From Delphinapterus leucas (taxonomy: Eukaryota > Chordata > Mammalia > Artiodactyla > Monodontidae): a stretch of 64,000 nucleotides of DNA. Shown here one piece after another: positions 48,851 to 59,999 of this stretch; within the stretch, counting starts at the first letter, position 1; every line of letters begins with the position of its first letter. The stretch is taken from NCBI RefSeq assembly GCF_002288925.2, contig NW_022098066.1, forward strand, positions 82,680,469-82,744,468. Reading direction: 5' to 3'. A program made the translations under genes and the position numbers. The notes below the pieces were generated by a model. The model ran no database searches, had not been told where the DNA came from, and worked only from the letters and a program-made list of their open reading frames with translations.

Positions 48851-50901
48851 TACCTTTCTGTGAATGTGGTTTTTGTTCCACAGGCTGCAGGACTGTAGTT
48901 CTTCTTGCTTCTGCTGTCTGCCCTCTGGTGGATTAAGCTATCTATGAGGCTTGTACAAGTTTCCTGATGGGAGGGACTGCTGGTGGGTAGAGCTGGCTGT
49001 TGCTGTGTTGGGCAGAGCTCAGTAGAACTTTAATCCACTTGTCTGCTGTTGGGTGGGGCTGGGTTCCATCCCCTGGGTCCCAATGCACACCCTACTTTGT
49101 GTGTGTCCTCCAAGAGTGTAGTCTTTGTTTCCCCCAGTCCTGTCGAGGTCCTGTAATCCAATCCCACTAGCCTTCAAAGTCTGATTCTTCAGGAATTCCT
49201 CCTCCTGTTGCCAGACCCCCAGGTTGGGAAGCCTGACGCGGGGCTCAGAACCTTTACTCCAGTTGGTGGACTTCTGTGGTATAAGTGTCCTCCATTTGTC
49301 AGTCACCCACCCAGCAGTTATGGGATTTGATTTTATTGTGATTGCACCCCTCCTACTGTCTCATTGTGGTTTTTCCTTTGTCTTTGGATGTGGGGTACCT
49401 TTTTTGGTGAGTTCCAGTTTCTTCATGTTGATGATTGTTCAGCAGTTAATTGTGACTCCAGTGCTCTTGCAATAGGGAGTGAGAGCATGTCCTTCTACTC
49501 CACCATCTTGAACCAGTCTCTCTATTTATTATCTTTCTGATCATTGTTATTGTTTTCCTCCTACTACTTTGGGCTTGGTTTGTTTTTTTCTAATTCCTTT
49601 AGGTGATAGGTTAGTATGTTTATTTTAGATTTTTCTTGTTTCTTGAGGAAGGCCTGTAATGGTATAAATTTCCATCTTAGAACTACTTTTGCTGCATACA
49701 ATAGGTTTTGGTGTGTACTTTCCGTTTTCATTTGTCCGAAGGTATTTTCTGATTTCCTCTTTGACTTCATCACTGAGCCATTGGCTTTTTAGTAGCATGT
49801 TGTTTAGTCTCCATGTGTTTGTTCTTTTCCCATTTTTCTTTCAGCAAACTGATTTCTAGTTCCATACAGTTATGGTTGGAAAAACTGCTTGATATAATTT
49901 CTGTCCTCTTCAATTTGTTGAGATTTGTTTTGTGGTCAGCATGAAATCTATCCTGGAGAATGTCCTATGTGCACTTGGAAAGAATGTGTATTGTGCTGTT
50001 TTTGGATGTAATGTCCTACTGTCTGTTAAGTCCAGCTGCTCTATTGTATCATTTAAGATCACTGTTGAGTTATTAATTTTCTGTCTGGACGGTGTGTCTG
50101 TTGATGTAAGTGGGGAGTCAAATTCCCTTAGTATTATTGTAAATATCTCCCTTTATGTTGGTTAGTATCAATATTTGCTTTTATATTTAATGGCTTCTGT
50201 ATTGGGTGTGCATATGTTAAGGAGCATAATATCCTCTTCTTGTACTAACCCTTTTATCATTATACAATACCCTTCTTTTTCTTTTATTATAGTCTTGGTT
50301 CAAAGTCTATTTTGTCTGATATGGGTATTGCTACCCCCACTTCCTTCTTGTATCTGTTTACATGAAATATCTTTTTCTATCCATGCACTTTCAGTCTCTA
50401 TGTGTCTTTAGCTCTGAAATGAGTGCCTCTTAGCATATAGAAGGGTTTTTTTTCCAATCAGCCACCTATGTCTTTTGAATGGGTCATTTAGTCTGTTGAC
50501 ATTTAGGGTAATTATTGACAGGTATGTACTTATTGCCATTTTATTGTTTTCCATTTGTTTTTGTAGTCCTTCTCTGTTCATTTCCTCTTCTCTTTGTTTC
50601 TTTGCTTGTGTTTTGAAGATTTTCTTTAGCAGTGTGCTTTTGTTCCTTTCTTTTTAGTTTTCATATATTTGTTGTAGGCTTTTGATTTGTGGTTACCATG
50701 GGGTTCATAAGTGTTGACCTATATCTACTTGTTTTAAACTACTAGTCATTTAAGTTTAAACACGCTCTGAAAGATTTATGTTTTCTTCTCCTCTCCCCTG
50801 CATTTCATTTTTTGATGTTGTATTTTACATATTCATGTTTATCCCCTGTTTATTGTAGTTTTAGGTGCTTTTATGATTCTTCCCTTTTCTTTTTTTCTTT
50901 T

Positions 50902-51019
50902 AAGCCTACAGCACCCAGTGTTCCCAGGTGGTCTCCCATCCAAGTACTAACCAGTCCAATGCTGCTTAGCTCCCAAATCAGACAAAATAGGACATGTTCA
51001 GGGTGGTATGAAAGTAGAC
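50902..51019 (-). pseudogene. 5S rRNA retropseudogene, full length
   Basis: The minus strand matches 5S rRNA from its 5' GTCTAC to the 3' GGTGCTGTAGGCTT (118 of about 120 nt). The internal promoter is well kept: box A 'gagctaagcag' and a box C of 'ggatgggagacc' with one change shortly after (CGC to CAC). Substitutions cluster in the 5' half ('catgtcctattttgtctgat'). An A-rich tail (plus-strand T-run 50890-50900) follows the 3' end, and 'ccttttct' flanks both sides, indicating L1-mediated retroposition into the old L1. It is not expected to serve in ribosomes. Confidence 0.93.
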
Positions 51020-51217
51020 CTTTTCTCTTTTAATATTCATACTTACTTAAGTGGTTGATCCTCAGTCCTTACTATATATTTCCCTCATCTAGTGGGATTT
51101 TCCCTTTCATATAGAGTCTTATTCCTTTTCCACTTAGAGAAATCTCTTTAACATTTCTTTTAGCGTAGGTTTAGTATTGATGAACTTTTTAAGTCTTTGC
51201 TTCTCTGATAAGTTTTT

Positions 51218-51564
51218 TTAAAAAATTAATTAATTTATTTTTGGCTGTGTTGGGTCTTCGTTGCTGCACACAGGCTTTCTCTAGATGCAGTGAGCGGGGG
51301 CTACTCTTCGTTGCGGTGCACAGGCTTCTCACTGAGGTGGCTTCTCTTATTGCAGAGCACGGGCTCTAGGTGCCTGGGCTTCAGTAGTTGTGGTGCACGG
51401 GCTCAGTAGTTGTGGCTTGCGGGCTCTAGAGTGCAGGCTCAGTACTTGTGGCACACAGGCTTAGTTGCTCTGCAGCATGTGGGATCTTCCCGGACCAAGG
51501 ATCGAACCCGTGTTCCCTGCGTTGGCAGACGGATTCTCAACCACTGAGCCACCAGGGAAATCCC
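51218..51564 (-). mobile_element. CHR-type SINE, long copy, with 14-bp TSD
   Basis: The minus strand starts 'gggatttccctggtggctca' and has an intact box B ('gggttcgatccttggtccgg'). Copies of TCTGATAAGTTTTT lie at 51204-51217 and 51565-51578. It is longer than the others because the internal 'cagtagttgtggtgcacggg'-type unit is repeated. Confidence 0.92.
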
Positions 51565-52149
51565 TCTGATAAGTTTTTATCTCTTCTATTCTAAATTATA
51601 ATATTTCTGGGTAGACTATTCTAGGTTGCAGGTTTTTCCCTTTCAGCAAAAAGGAAAGGGAATATATCATGCCAGTTATTTCTGGACCTCAGAGTTTCTG
51701 AGAAAAATCAGCTGATAGTCTTATGGTGATTCCCTTATATATGAGTCTTTGTTTTTCTCTTGTTGCCTTTAGAATTCACTCTTTAACTTTTGCCGTTTTA
51801 ATTATGATACGTTTTGGTGTGGGTCTGTTTGGATTCATTTAGTTTGGAAACCCTCTGTGCTTTCTGTTCCTGGATATCTGTTTCCACCTTCATCTTTGGG
51901 AAGTTTTCAGCCATAATTTCCTCAAATACATTTTCATTCCCCTTCTCTCTTTCTTCTCCTTCTGGGAACCTTATAATGTAAATATTCATTAACTTCATAT
52001 TATCCCAGACATCTCTTAAGCTGTTTTCATTTTTAAAATTTGTTTTTCTTTATGCTGTTTTGATTGGGTGACTTCTGTTATTCTATCTTCCAGATCACTT
52101 ATGCCTTCTTAGTATCACCTAGGCTGCTGTTTATTCCATCCTTTAAAAA

Positions 52150-54601
52150 ATATTTCAGGTGGGTGGTTTGTTGAATCTGTGGATGCAGAGCCCACAAATA
52201 TGGAGGTCCATCTATGTCCATCATTTCTGTGTATTTCTGTAGTATATGTTCCTTTAAAGAAAATTGTTTGATTTAGAAATATATTAGTGAGTACATATCT
52301 AATTTTTCTAACTCCTGCCCTATTGCCTTACAAAGAAGTTTACCTAGTCATATTCACAACCATGTATGAGAATATGTTTTTTCTCCCCTTTTGCTAACAC
52401 GATGGCTTTTACCTACAATTTATTTTGGCCAACAATTAACTTCTTATTGAGAGATTTCCTCAAATGTGTTTACATTCTTTGGTTTACCTTAAGTGACATC
52501 CTGGAAAAGCTGAAATGAATATAATCTTTCTCTGTTCTCTTCTATTTTACGCTGCACCAGTCTCTCAGATAATGTGAGCCAAGTGAAGTACAAACCTATC
52601 ACTGTTGCTGGGTGGATGCTTCTGGCTGCTGCATTCACACTTTATTCTGGATTTTGAGGGTGAGGGATGGATTCACCAGAGAGATTTGCAGTTGGGTTGA
52701 CTTGACTTCCTTTGACAGAAAGCCCAGGCCACAGCAAATTGGGAACTCACTCACTCTGAGGAATGAGGTCTCCATGATTGGGCATGAGCAGAATAAAAAT
52801 GGAAAACAGAGATATTTAAGTTTAAATTCTCATTAGGATAGGACTTTTAAAAACTAGATCTTTTCTTTTTTATGGCCAAAATAAGAGGTGAGATTGCATT
52901 CAAAGAGCTTTGTGGGAAGTTAATGACAGTGGCTGATCTATTGTTCTCTTTGAGTTGGATCTCTATTCTGCTAACTGGTACTTGCTATAAAATCTTGTCT
53001 GGTGAACTCAGGAGAACAGAGAGCTAAGGGAAAAAAACCTGCCATAGGAAATAGAGATAGATGATGGATTCATAGATAATGTTACACGATGTTAAGTGTT
53101 GTACCTCTGTAGTCTTTGAGAGGTTTGGTTGTTAACAATAAAGGGACATTATTTCAGTACCTGAAGTTTTCTTCATAGTGTCCTACATGTTACTAGGGCT
53201 TGAAAATAGTCACATGAAGGTGAGCACAAGTTTTTACTGTGATTCTTTTGTTTTGTTTTGTTTGTTTGGATTTGGTTTTGTTTTGCCTTGTTTTTCTTTA
53301 CAGGGATTTGCATACATATTTGTAAAAATTAAAAAATCAGGAGAGTACAGATAAGCATCTAAATTTGTTCCTGATCACTGCATATTAACAGATTACAAAG
53401 AGTGGTTTAAAGCAACACACATTTGTTATCAATCTTCTATATATCAAAAGTCTGGAATGACATGGCTGTGTACTCTGCTCACAGAATTGGCCAGTATATC
53501 CTCCCCCCGCGAATAGGGTTGATATTGACCACATCATGGTTCTGACCATCTCCCATGAGGGGTTGCCCTCATAGTCTCATGCTCCTCTGGGATCCTCTTT
53601 ATTGACCTGAATTCTATCCCTCATGATTTATTTCAGCTCACCTGAAAGAAAGTGGCTCAGGAGAAAGCCTAGAACTGTGGAGCCCCAGAACTGATCTCTG
53701 TCATCTGTTTCTTCAAGAAGTAGAGAAACAGAGGTCTTCATAAAGAAATGATCCATATGAGGGCTGAGATGCTCCAGCGATTAGAGCAGAGGAGAAAACC
53801 TAAAAGACAGTGGAGGTACTAAAAGCCCAGACTGGGAAAGCAGGGTCCTCTTTGTTTTTCATCTCAGGTGGGGACCCTTCTTGGGAAAGGGTACATTTCC
53901 TCTTGAGAGGCCACCATGAAAAGGGACTTGTTTTGATCCAGCTGAGTCATTCTTGTTTCCACTAGGCTTTTGGGATCTACATTCTAGACTTTCTTTAATG
54001 GTCGGGCTTTTTCCTTGCATGAGAATCTCCCTGGAATTTTAGTCTGAGACGCAATTTTTGGGGCCTTATCCCCAGAAGTTTTTAACAGGCCCTGTAGTGA
54101 CTGTAATGTAGCATTCTATACTGTGCAGCTAGTGCCCAGGGATTGGAACCCTGTCTGCTGTATGATATCACAGTTACTCATCTAAGGGTAATACTGCCTT
54201 CTCTGTTTTACATTATATATTCTTCTCTGTTACACATGAGATCACTATGTTCAAAGAGAGTAATGAAATCATCATATGAAGTGTACTTGGTACTTGGTGG
54301 AGGTGGTATTTGCATCTTGGACTGCTTTTCCTAGGACTGTGCTTTTATTGCTTTAGCACTGACCTAGGGTAAAATATGAATGGAAATATAGTTGGGACTA
54401 GAAGACATTGGTAAAAGTTAGTTACTCTTGGTACCTGGTATTTATGTGCTTGACAAATATTTACTGAATATTCTATCTGGCAGGCTCTTGAGGAGGCAGT
54501 GGGGAGGAGGGATGAACAAGGCACACAGAGTGCCTGCTCTCAGGAAGATGACCTCTAGCACAGGGGCAAGATGTGTTACAGGGAATCACACACACACACA
54601 C

Positions 54602-54642
<41 letters not shown>

Positions 54643-54870
54643 CACTGTGATGTATTTAATACTCATGTGTTCCTTGGTTCCATTGGCTCAGCAGGATTGA
54701 AAACTGATATAAATATAGGACTACTGAAGAGTGATAAAAAATTATTTTTAGGAATGATCCTTAGATATTTTTGTTTTAATGGTGGAAATATGTATTTTGA
54801 TCCAATGTCCCCTGACACTCAGCCATTGTTGGTTTCTGGTGCTTACGGATAGAAAAGATTGTGGCCAAGA
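52150..54870. other. Mostly unique DNA; no gene recognised
   Basis: A short diverged repeat-like stretch lies at 52170-52215 ('gaatctgtggatgcagagcc'), and TTTG/TTTTG runs at 53249-53300. An L2-like piece ('gacaaatatttactgaatat') is near 54450. No exon with known homology is visible. Confidence 0.55.
54587..54645. repeat. (CA)n(TA)n microsatellite
   Basis: A run of CA dinucleotides (54587-54604) passes through mixed 'catacatatatacatata' into TA repeats up to about 54643. Confidence 0.95.
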
Positions 54871-54879
54871 CTTACTTGT

Positions 54880-54975
54880 GTGGTGGCTCTGCTGCCATCA
54901 AGTGGTGTGGGAACTTGGGAAAATCTCCGTATTTCTCGGGGTGTTATTTTCCTCATCAGTAAGATAAGGTTGTTA
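54880..54975 (+). repeat. MIR-like SINE remnant
   Basis: The text 'gggaacttgggaaaatctcc' followed by 'attttcctcatcagtaagat' follows the MIR core order. It is strongly diverged. Confidence 0.6.
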
Positions 54976-55094
54976 TTCAAATTTTCCAAAGTCCCTTCCT
55001 GTTCAGTTTTTTTCTGAGTGGATGAGGGACTGAGATGTGTGTTAAATGTGCCCTGGGAACTGCAGGCAGTTCCTTGTTTGTGTATCTCCTACAG

Positions 55095-55590
55095 GGACCT
55101 GAACTGAGCCCACACACTGAAAACACAGAACTGAGGCAGGAGACGGAAGAAAGAAAATCAGCAGGTTTGGAGGATGAGAAAAATCCAAAGAAAAGCAAGG
55201 TAATGGTGGAGGAGGTGGTTGCCAAGGAAGGTGAGAATAAGGACCAGCTGAGTTCAGAAAAGTCAAGAGAAAGTGAGGAATGCACACAGCATCATCCAGG
55301 TCCTCAATGAGCAGCCTGAGCTGAGCAGGGAGGACTGAGAGAGTAACTTACTGCACAGTGAACTTGTGCACCTGCCAAGGAGATCCACAGGACGGATCAG
55401 GGCTGGTTTATACTGCTGGGAACACCAATTCCAGGAGGAGGAGGATGGGACCTTGATGCTCTGCCCTAGACCCCCCAAACCTCAAACTTGGAACTGCCCA
55501 CATAGTGGATGCCCTCCAAGTAAGTGTGCATTAAAACAGATAAATAATGTTTGGAGAAGAATTACTCATTCTTACCAGGGACCAGGCTAA
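55095..55590 (+). pseudogene. Exon-like coding relic, frameshifted; protein not recognised
   Basis: A CTCCTACAG acceptor-like site precedes an open frame at 55095 (GPELSPHTENTELRQETEER, then a Lys/Glu-rich part). A GTAATG donor-like site stands at 55200 after KKSK, which would give a 105-nt, phase-0 exon; but the frame also stays open to a stop near 55307. From about 55279 another frame reads NAHSIIQVLNEQPELSRED, meets one TGA, and continues with LLHSELVHLPRRSTGRIRAG and LCPRPPKPQTWNCPHSG up to AAGTAAG near 55520. One shift plus one stop would explain the pattern. It may be a decayed exon or a retrocopy of an unknown gene. Chance cannot be excluded. Confidence 0.4.
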
Positions 55591-55599
55591 GGGGACCCT

Positions 55600-57570
55600 T
55601 GTTTCTAAAGCAGAGATAGTAATAATATTCTTCTGCATTTACAGTTTGGAAGGCTTTATACACGACATCTCTTAACTGTATGTTGAGTGCTTAATTTGCC
55701 TTATGCTGTGTTAACAGCTTGGAGTTCAGATATCAGTAATATTTCCATGAGGAAATTAAAGCAGTGAGAGGAAGAATACAAGTGCATAGTGTCAACAAAA
55801 TGTGATGGCCCTCCTCAGTTGGGGTGTTGAGGCAGCCTAGAGGATGGGAGGGGAGGCCAAGGACATCTCTTCCTAATGACAGAGTGAACCATTGAGAGGA
55901 ATCCCTGAGGATAGTCGTGTCTTCATCAGAGTCACCACAGGTGAGTGTCCTAGGACAAGGATAGTGTAGGGAAGGCTCCTCTCTAAGGAAGAGGTTTGCT
56001 ACATCCTGGGAGAAAGCAGAGCATCCTTGACAGGACAGTTGGGCAGGAATGTAGTTGAGATGAGTGGAGATTTGCAACCATGTTTACTCAGTCAGTGAAC
56101 AAATGTTGCCAAGAGCCTCCTCAGTGCTTGACTCAGCGCCAGGAGTCATGCACACAGAGATGAATAAAATATTATCCCAAATTTCATGGAGTTCTCCATC
56201 TAGTAACAACAAAATCATGAGAAGTGTAGTGGTGGTGGGTTCATCAGACAAAGTGGTCAGTGCTGGCTAGGCCTGACCTCTTGGATGGTCCTAGTCTTCC
56301 TTCTGTTTTTTTTTTTCCAACAGCTGCATGGTCTCTTCTGGTCCAAGAACCCTGGTTCTCAGTTAGCTTTGAGCCTCTCAGGATCCAACTAACACCTGGA
56401 CTCCATGTTGCCTCAAAGCAATCAACACTGCCAAGGTCTCCAGAGAAAACTGCTAATATCAGTAGTTACTGACTATGTCCTGGCCAGCTGGAGAGATAAC
56501 GAGGCAAGTTTGATATGTCTTATAGTACCACTCTTTTCATAATGATTCGTGGTTAATGGTTTTCTCTCTGAGAATTTAGATACTTTCCAGACTTCAAGAT
56601 TCTCTCAATATCAAAAATAATTTGAATATCGACTATATTCCTAGAATTGAAGAACGTGGTGTTTTAACCCCAATTTTTAGATCAAATAACTAAAGTAAAA
56701 AAGGAGTAAAGCAAATTCCAAGTTTGCAGTGAGACTGTAGGATGGTCTGGGACTAAAATCCTGGTTTTTGATATTCAAGTGTTTGAAAAACCCAGTGACT
56801 TCTGTTCTCTTGAAAAAAACTAACCTAACACTTCCTAATTCCCTCCTCTACTTGTCCTATCAAGTTCTATAAAATATAACATTTCTGCTCATCTAGATAA
56901 CTTGGATTCTAAATTAGTTGAGCTCCATGAAAACATTTACTGAGCCCTTATGGGTAAATCATTGCTAATTCCACTGGGGGATACAGAAGGTGGGTGTATA
57001 AATCTTTACTGAAAAGAGTTTAAAGTGGCGGTTCCCAGCTCAGCCTGGGTATCTGTAGGTGAGAACATCAGTAGCAGACACCAATAGGCTCATCTTGGTC
57101 AAAGGGAAGGTATGAGCAGGAGCAATGACAGCGCCTGGCTTTCTATTTCCTGAAGAGTCAGGTCAAAAGCATCTAGAGAGTCTCCTGCAGAAAGTGTCCT
57201 GGCTGCAAACTGTCATCTTTCACTGTCAGGAATCCTTAGTATGGGCTCCCGCCTTGTGTTTCATTTCATAGATTCTATTTAGATTTTAGCAAATTCAAGA
57301 GAAAAGGCAGAGGGATAGACTTGAAAAAATGAATAATGTGTGGTTGGACAATGACTCTAAAAAATTAAGGTTCCACTTAGTAAGTGAGGTTTTAGGGAAT
57401 ACAATGCATGGGTGGGGTTTAGTGTCATGTAGTGAGAGAACATTTACTGCATTTAGCGCATCTAATGACTTGCGAAGGCGACAGGTTCCTCAAGTGAACC
57501 AAATGATGGCCCTACCTACCAAATAAGAGAGAGAGAAACTCACTTCCTTTGGTCTTACAGAAACAGGAGG
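55600..57570. other. Mostly unique DNA with L2/MIR fragments
   Basis: L2-like text is seen near 56085-56165 ('cagtcagtgaacaaatgttg') and 56935-56995 ('aaacatttactgagccctta'), and MIR3-like text near 55640-55770. No exon is recognised. Confidence 0.5.
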
Positions 57571-57815
57571 TCCTTTAATGCACTTAAATAAGTCAGGAAT
57601 TTCTGGACATGGATGGCTAACATCTGGTCCACAGGATCCCAGACACATTATCTTGGTGCCTGCTTCTTTACAAGGCAAGTTCCAAGGGAAGGACCACAGT
57701 TACCCCCTCGTGGTCTCCTGGGGAAGACACACAAGGATCCCTTTGTTCATGCTAGGGTAGGTCTGAGAAAACCCTCCAATCTGTCACATTCAGACCAAAT
57801 GAAAGTTCATAGAAG

Positions 57816-57937
57816 TTAGTGGGGTCCCAGCTTCACCGACTCCACCGCGAACTTCACATCCACCACCACATGCTCTTTGTCTTGGATGAGATTTCCGCCA
57901 ACATAGTCAGGCTTTGGAGGGGGGAAAAAAGCCACAA
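57816..57937 (-). CDS. Candidate terminal exon, protein not recognised
   Basis: On the minus strand a strong pyrimidine tract and acceptor (TTCTTGTTTTTCAG, just above 57937) lead into an open frame of about 39 codons. It reads VAFFPPPKPDYVGGN, then LIQDKEHVVVDVKFAVESVK, then LGPH and a TAA stop at 57816-57818. About 240 bases downstream (near 57575) an ATTAAA hexamer could serve for polyadenylation. The incoming phase would be 2 bases. I do not recognise the peptide. It could be the last exon of a neighbouring gene, an alternative last exon of PDE4DIP (same strand, upstream), or a chance reading frame. Confidence 0.4.
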
Positions 57938-58173
57938 CTGAAAAACAAGAAAGAAAACAACCTAATCTAAAAAGAATAGTACCTGTGCAATTTTATGGAC
58001 ATCAGGGGAACACTTCTAGGGTTCTAATTTGGCTTTGTCTTGATTTGCTGTTCTAGATTGTGCCTTTTTGTAGTGTCTTAATTTTACTAAACTTTGTTGA
58101 CATTAGAAAAGGTGCCTTTTGTTGTTGTTTTGTTTTTCATTCCAATAATAGTTGACACCTAAGTTAACAGTAT

Positions 58174-58675
58174 TGTGACCAGCAGAATAATGACCCCCCA
58201 GGATGTCCCTGATGCAATTCGCGGAACTTGTGAGTATATTACATCACATAGCAAAGGAAACTTTGCAGATGTGATTAGGATAAAGACCTTGAGATGAGGA
58301 AATTATCCTGGACTGTTCAGGTGGGCCCCATGTAATTACATGGGGCCTTAAAGGAAGGAGGTAGAAGAGAAAGTCAGAATGATGTGTCATGAGAAGAACT
58401 CTAAAAACTGCTGTTGCTAGTTTTGAAGATGGAGGAAGGGGCCACAAGCCAAGGAATGTGGGTCGCCTCTAAAAATTTTTTAGAAAAGGCAAGGAAACAG
58501 ATTATTCCCTAGAGCCTCCAGAAGGTAAGGCAGCCTTGTTGATCACTTGATTTTAGTCCAGTGAGATCTTTGTTGGATTCTTAAACTATAGCACTGAAAT
58601 ATAATAAATGTATATTCTTTTAAGCCACTAAAGTTATGGTCACTTGTTACAGCAGCAATAGAAAACCAATTCAAC
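58174..58675 (+). mobile_element. Solitary MLT1-type LTR (ERVL-MaLR)
   Basis: The element begins 'tgtgaccagcagaataatga' and contains 'aactttgcagatgtgattag', 'ttgaagatggaggaaggggc' and 'aggcaaggaaacagattatt'. It ends with 'ttgttacagcagcaatagaa' after an AATAAA near 58605. The order and text match my memory of the MLT1 consensus. No internal viral sequence is attached, so it is an ancient solo LTR with no coding capacity. Confidence 0.85.
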
Positions 58676-58679
58676 TGTC

Positions 58680-59815
58680 TCGTTCATTCACTTTAGCAGT
58701 AATAAACCCTGTATAAATTCTTCAGATTGTTTGTCTCTCTTAGGCTGACAGGTCAAGAGATATTTGTACATGTTTGAAGCATTATATTAGGTAACAGCCA
58801 TTTTCTTTCCTTTCCATTTTTTTCTAGGGGACTCTCACCCTGTTTCCTGCACAGGACCCAGTATGGTTCTTATTTGAATTATGGCAAATTTGAAGACATT
58901 GGTGGTCATGCAGGTTGATTTATTTTTTTAAGAATGGGCTCTTTCTCTGACACATAGAAGGAAAGAATATAATTTATGAAAAGTTAAATATTGGAGAATC
59001 CTCCATTTAAAAGATATATTTTTAGCAACATTGTTTTTTATTAGGGTGAAGTATTACTTTTCAAGGAGTGAAATGCAAGAATGGCTTTTAAGATTTTCCC
59101 CCAAAATAATTTGTGACTGGATCCTGACCAGATGTGAGATTTATATGATTTATATGTTGTTGCTTTCATAAATATTGTGTCCATAAGATGAAGTTCTTAG
59201 AAGCAATATTTGAGTTTTCTATTGATTACTGATGATACCATCAATGCCTTCCAGCCCTGGCAGCACAGAGATTTAGGAAGAATTGCTGGGATGCTTGAAT
59301 AACCGCAGGGCAAGAGGTCCTCACATTTGACTACTTTGTCTTTAAGTAACGCTTCATAGATTGGCTGACTGTTCATCCATTCTGCTGATTCTGCCAGTGA
59401 GTTCCTCTGTACTGACAGCTAAAAGCATAGAAAATACTTAAAACAACCGAGTCTAAAATCAGAAGTCAAGGTCACTCCATCTACTATGAAAGTGGGGCAT
59501 GTCTCTACCTCAGGCCTGAGTCTGTTGATGGATGTTTTGTTATTGTTGTTGTTGGTGGTGGTTGTGATGATCGTGGTTGAGTTTTTTGTTCAGGTTGTTG
59601 TTTTAATTTATTACTGCCTCTAGGATATAATTGTGGAGTTATAGCTTTATTTTAATTCTGGAAGGCAAAAGAGCATAACTGAAAACTTTTTCCCAAGGAC
59701 TGTTTTAAGATCTTTACGTCAACGTTTATGGTGAGGCTTATAAACTTTTCAATTAAAGTTTCTTAATTAAAGGAAAACAAATTTATTTATAGTTTTGTTT
59801 CAATGTTACAGAATT
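58680..59815. other. Unique DNA, no feature recognised
   Basis: A GTT/GGT-rich simple stretch is at 59535-59580. No exon or RNA gene is visible. Confidence 0.55.
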
Positions 59816-59819
59816 ATAT

Positions 59820-59995
59820 GTTTTAAACTATGGTATGCAGCCCACCTGCATCAGAACCACTTGGGGGTGCTTATATGAAACATGCAGATCTAGGGCCCCA
59901 TACCAATTAAGTCTCTTGGGATTGGAGCCCAGGATGTAGTTTCTACAATTTCCATAGCTGATTCTAAGGCATCTTACATTTAAAAGCCACTTCTT
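59820..59995 (+). mobile_element. MER5-like non-autonomous hAT DNA transposon remnant
   Basis: The text 'cctgcatcagaaccacttgg' followed by 'gaaacatgcagatctagggc' and 'gagcccaggatgtagtttct' follows the MER5A/B order. Terminal repeats are not clear. Confidence 0.65.
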
Positions 59996-59999
59996 TTAT

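Larger units (their letters stand above)
43490..49518 (-). mobile_element. Nearly complete younger L1 inserted in the old L1
   Basis: On the minus strand the 5' end is at 49518 ('actggttcaagatggtggag'), followed by a short 5' UTR (about 0.65 kb), ORF1 (about 48850-47940), ORF2 (about 47900-44000) and a 3' UTR ending at about 43490. The 3' UTR contains an expanded TA repeat. The 100-N gap at 46001-46100 sits in ORF2 with a duplicated flank that is probably an assembly error, so the real length may be about 5.7 kb. Confidence 0.87.
49520..52150 (-). mobile_element. Old L1, 5' half (continues 40135-43430)
   Basis: ORF2 text resumes at 49520 ('tatttattatctttctgatc') exactly where the left half stopped, then runs through the endonuclease start and ORF1 to about 52150. 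There is no clear 5' UTR, so it is 5'-truncated. It is interrupted by the 5S retropseudogene (50902-51019) and a SINE (51218-51564). Confidence 0.8.

Noticed and set aside
50902..51019. A functional 5S rRNA gene
   Set aside because: Many substitutions in the 5' half, an A-rich tail, a target duplication and its place inside an L1 show that it is a retropseudogene.
58174..58675. Part of a complete endogenous retrovirus
   Set aside because: Only one LTR is seen and no internal genes are attached. It is an ancient solo LTR.
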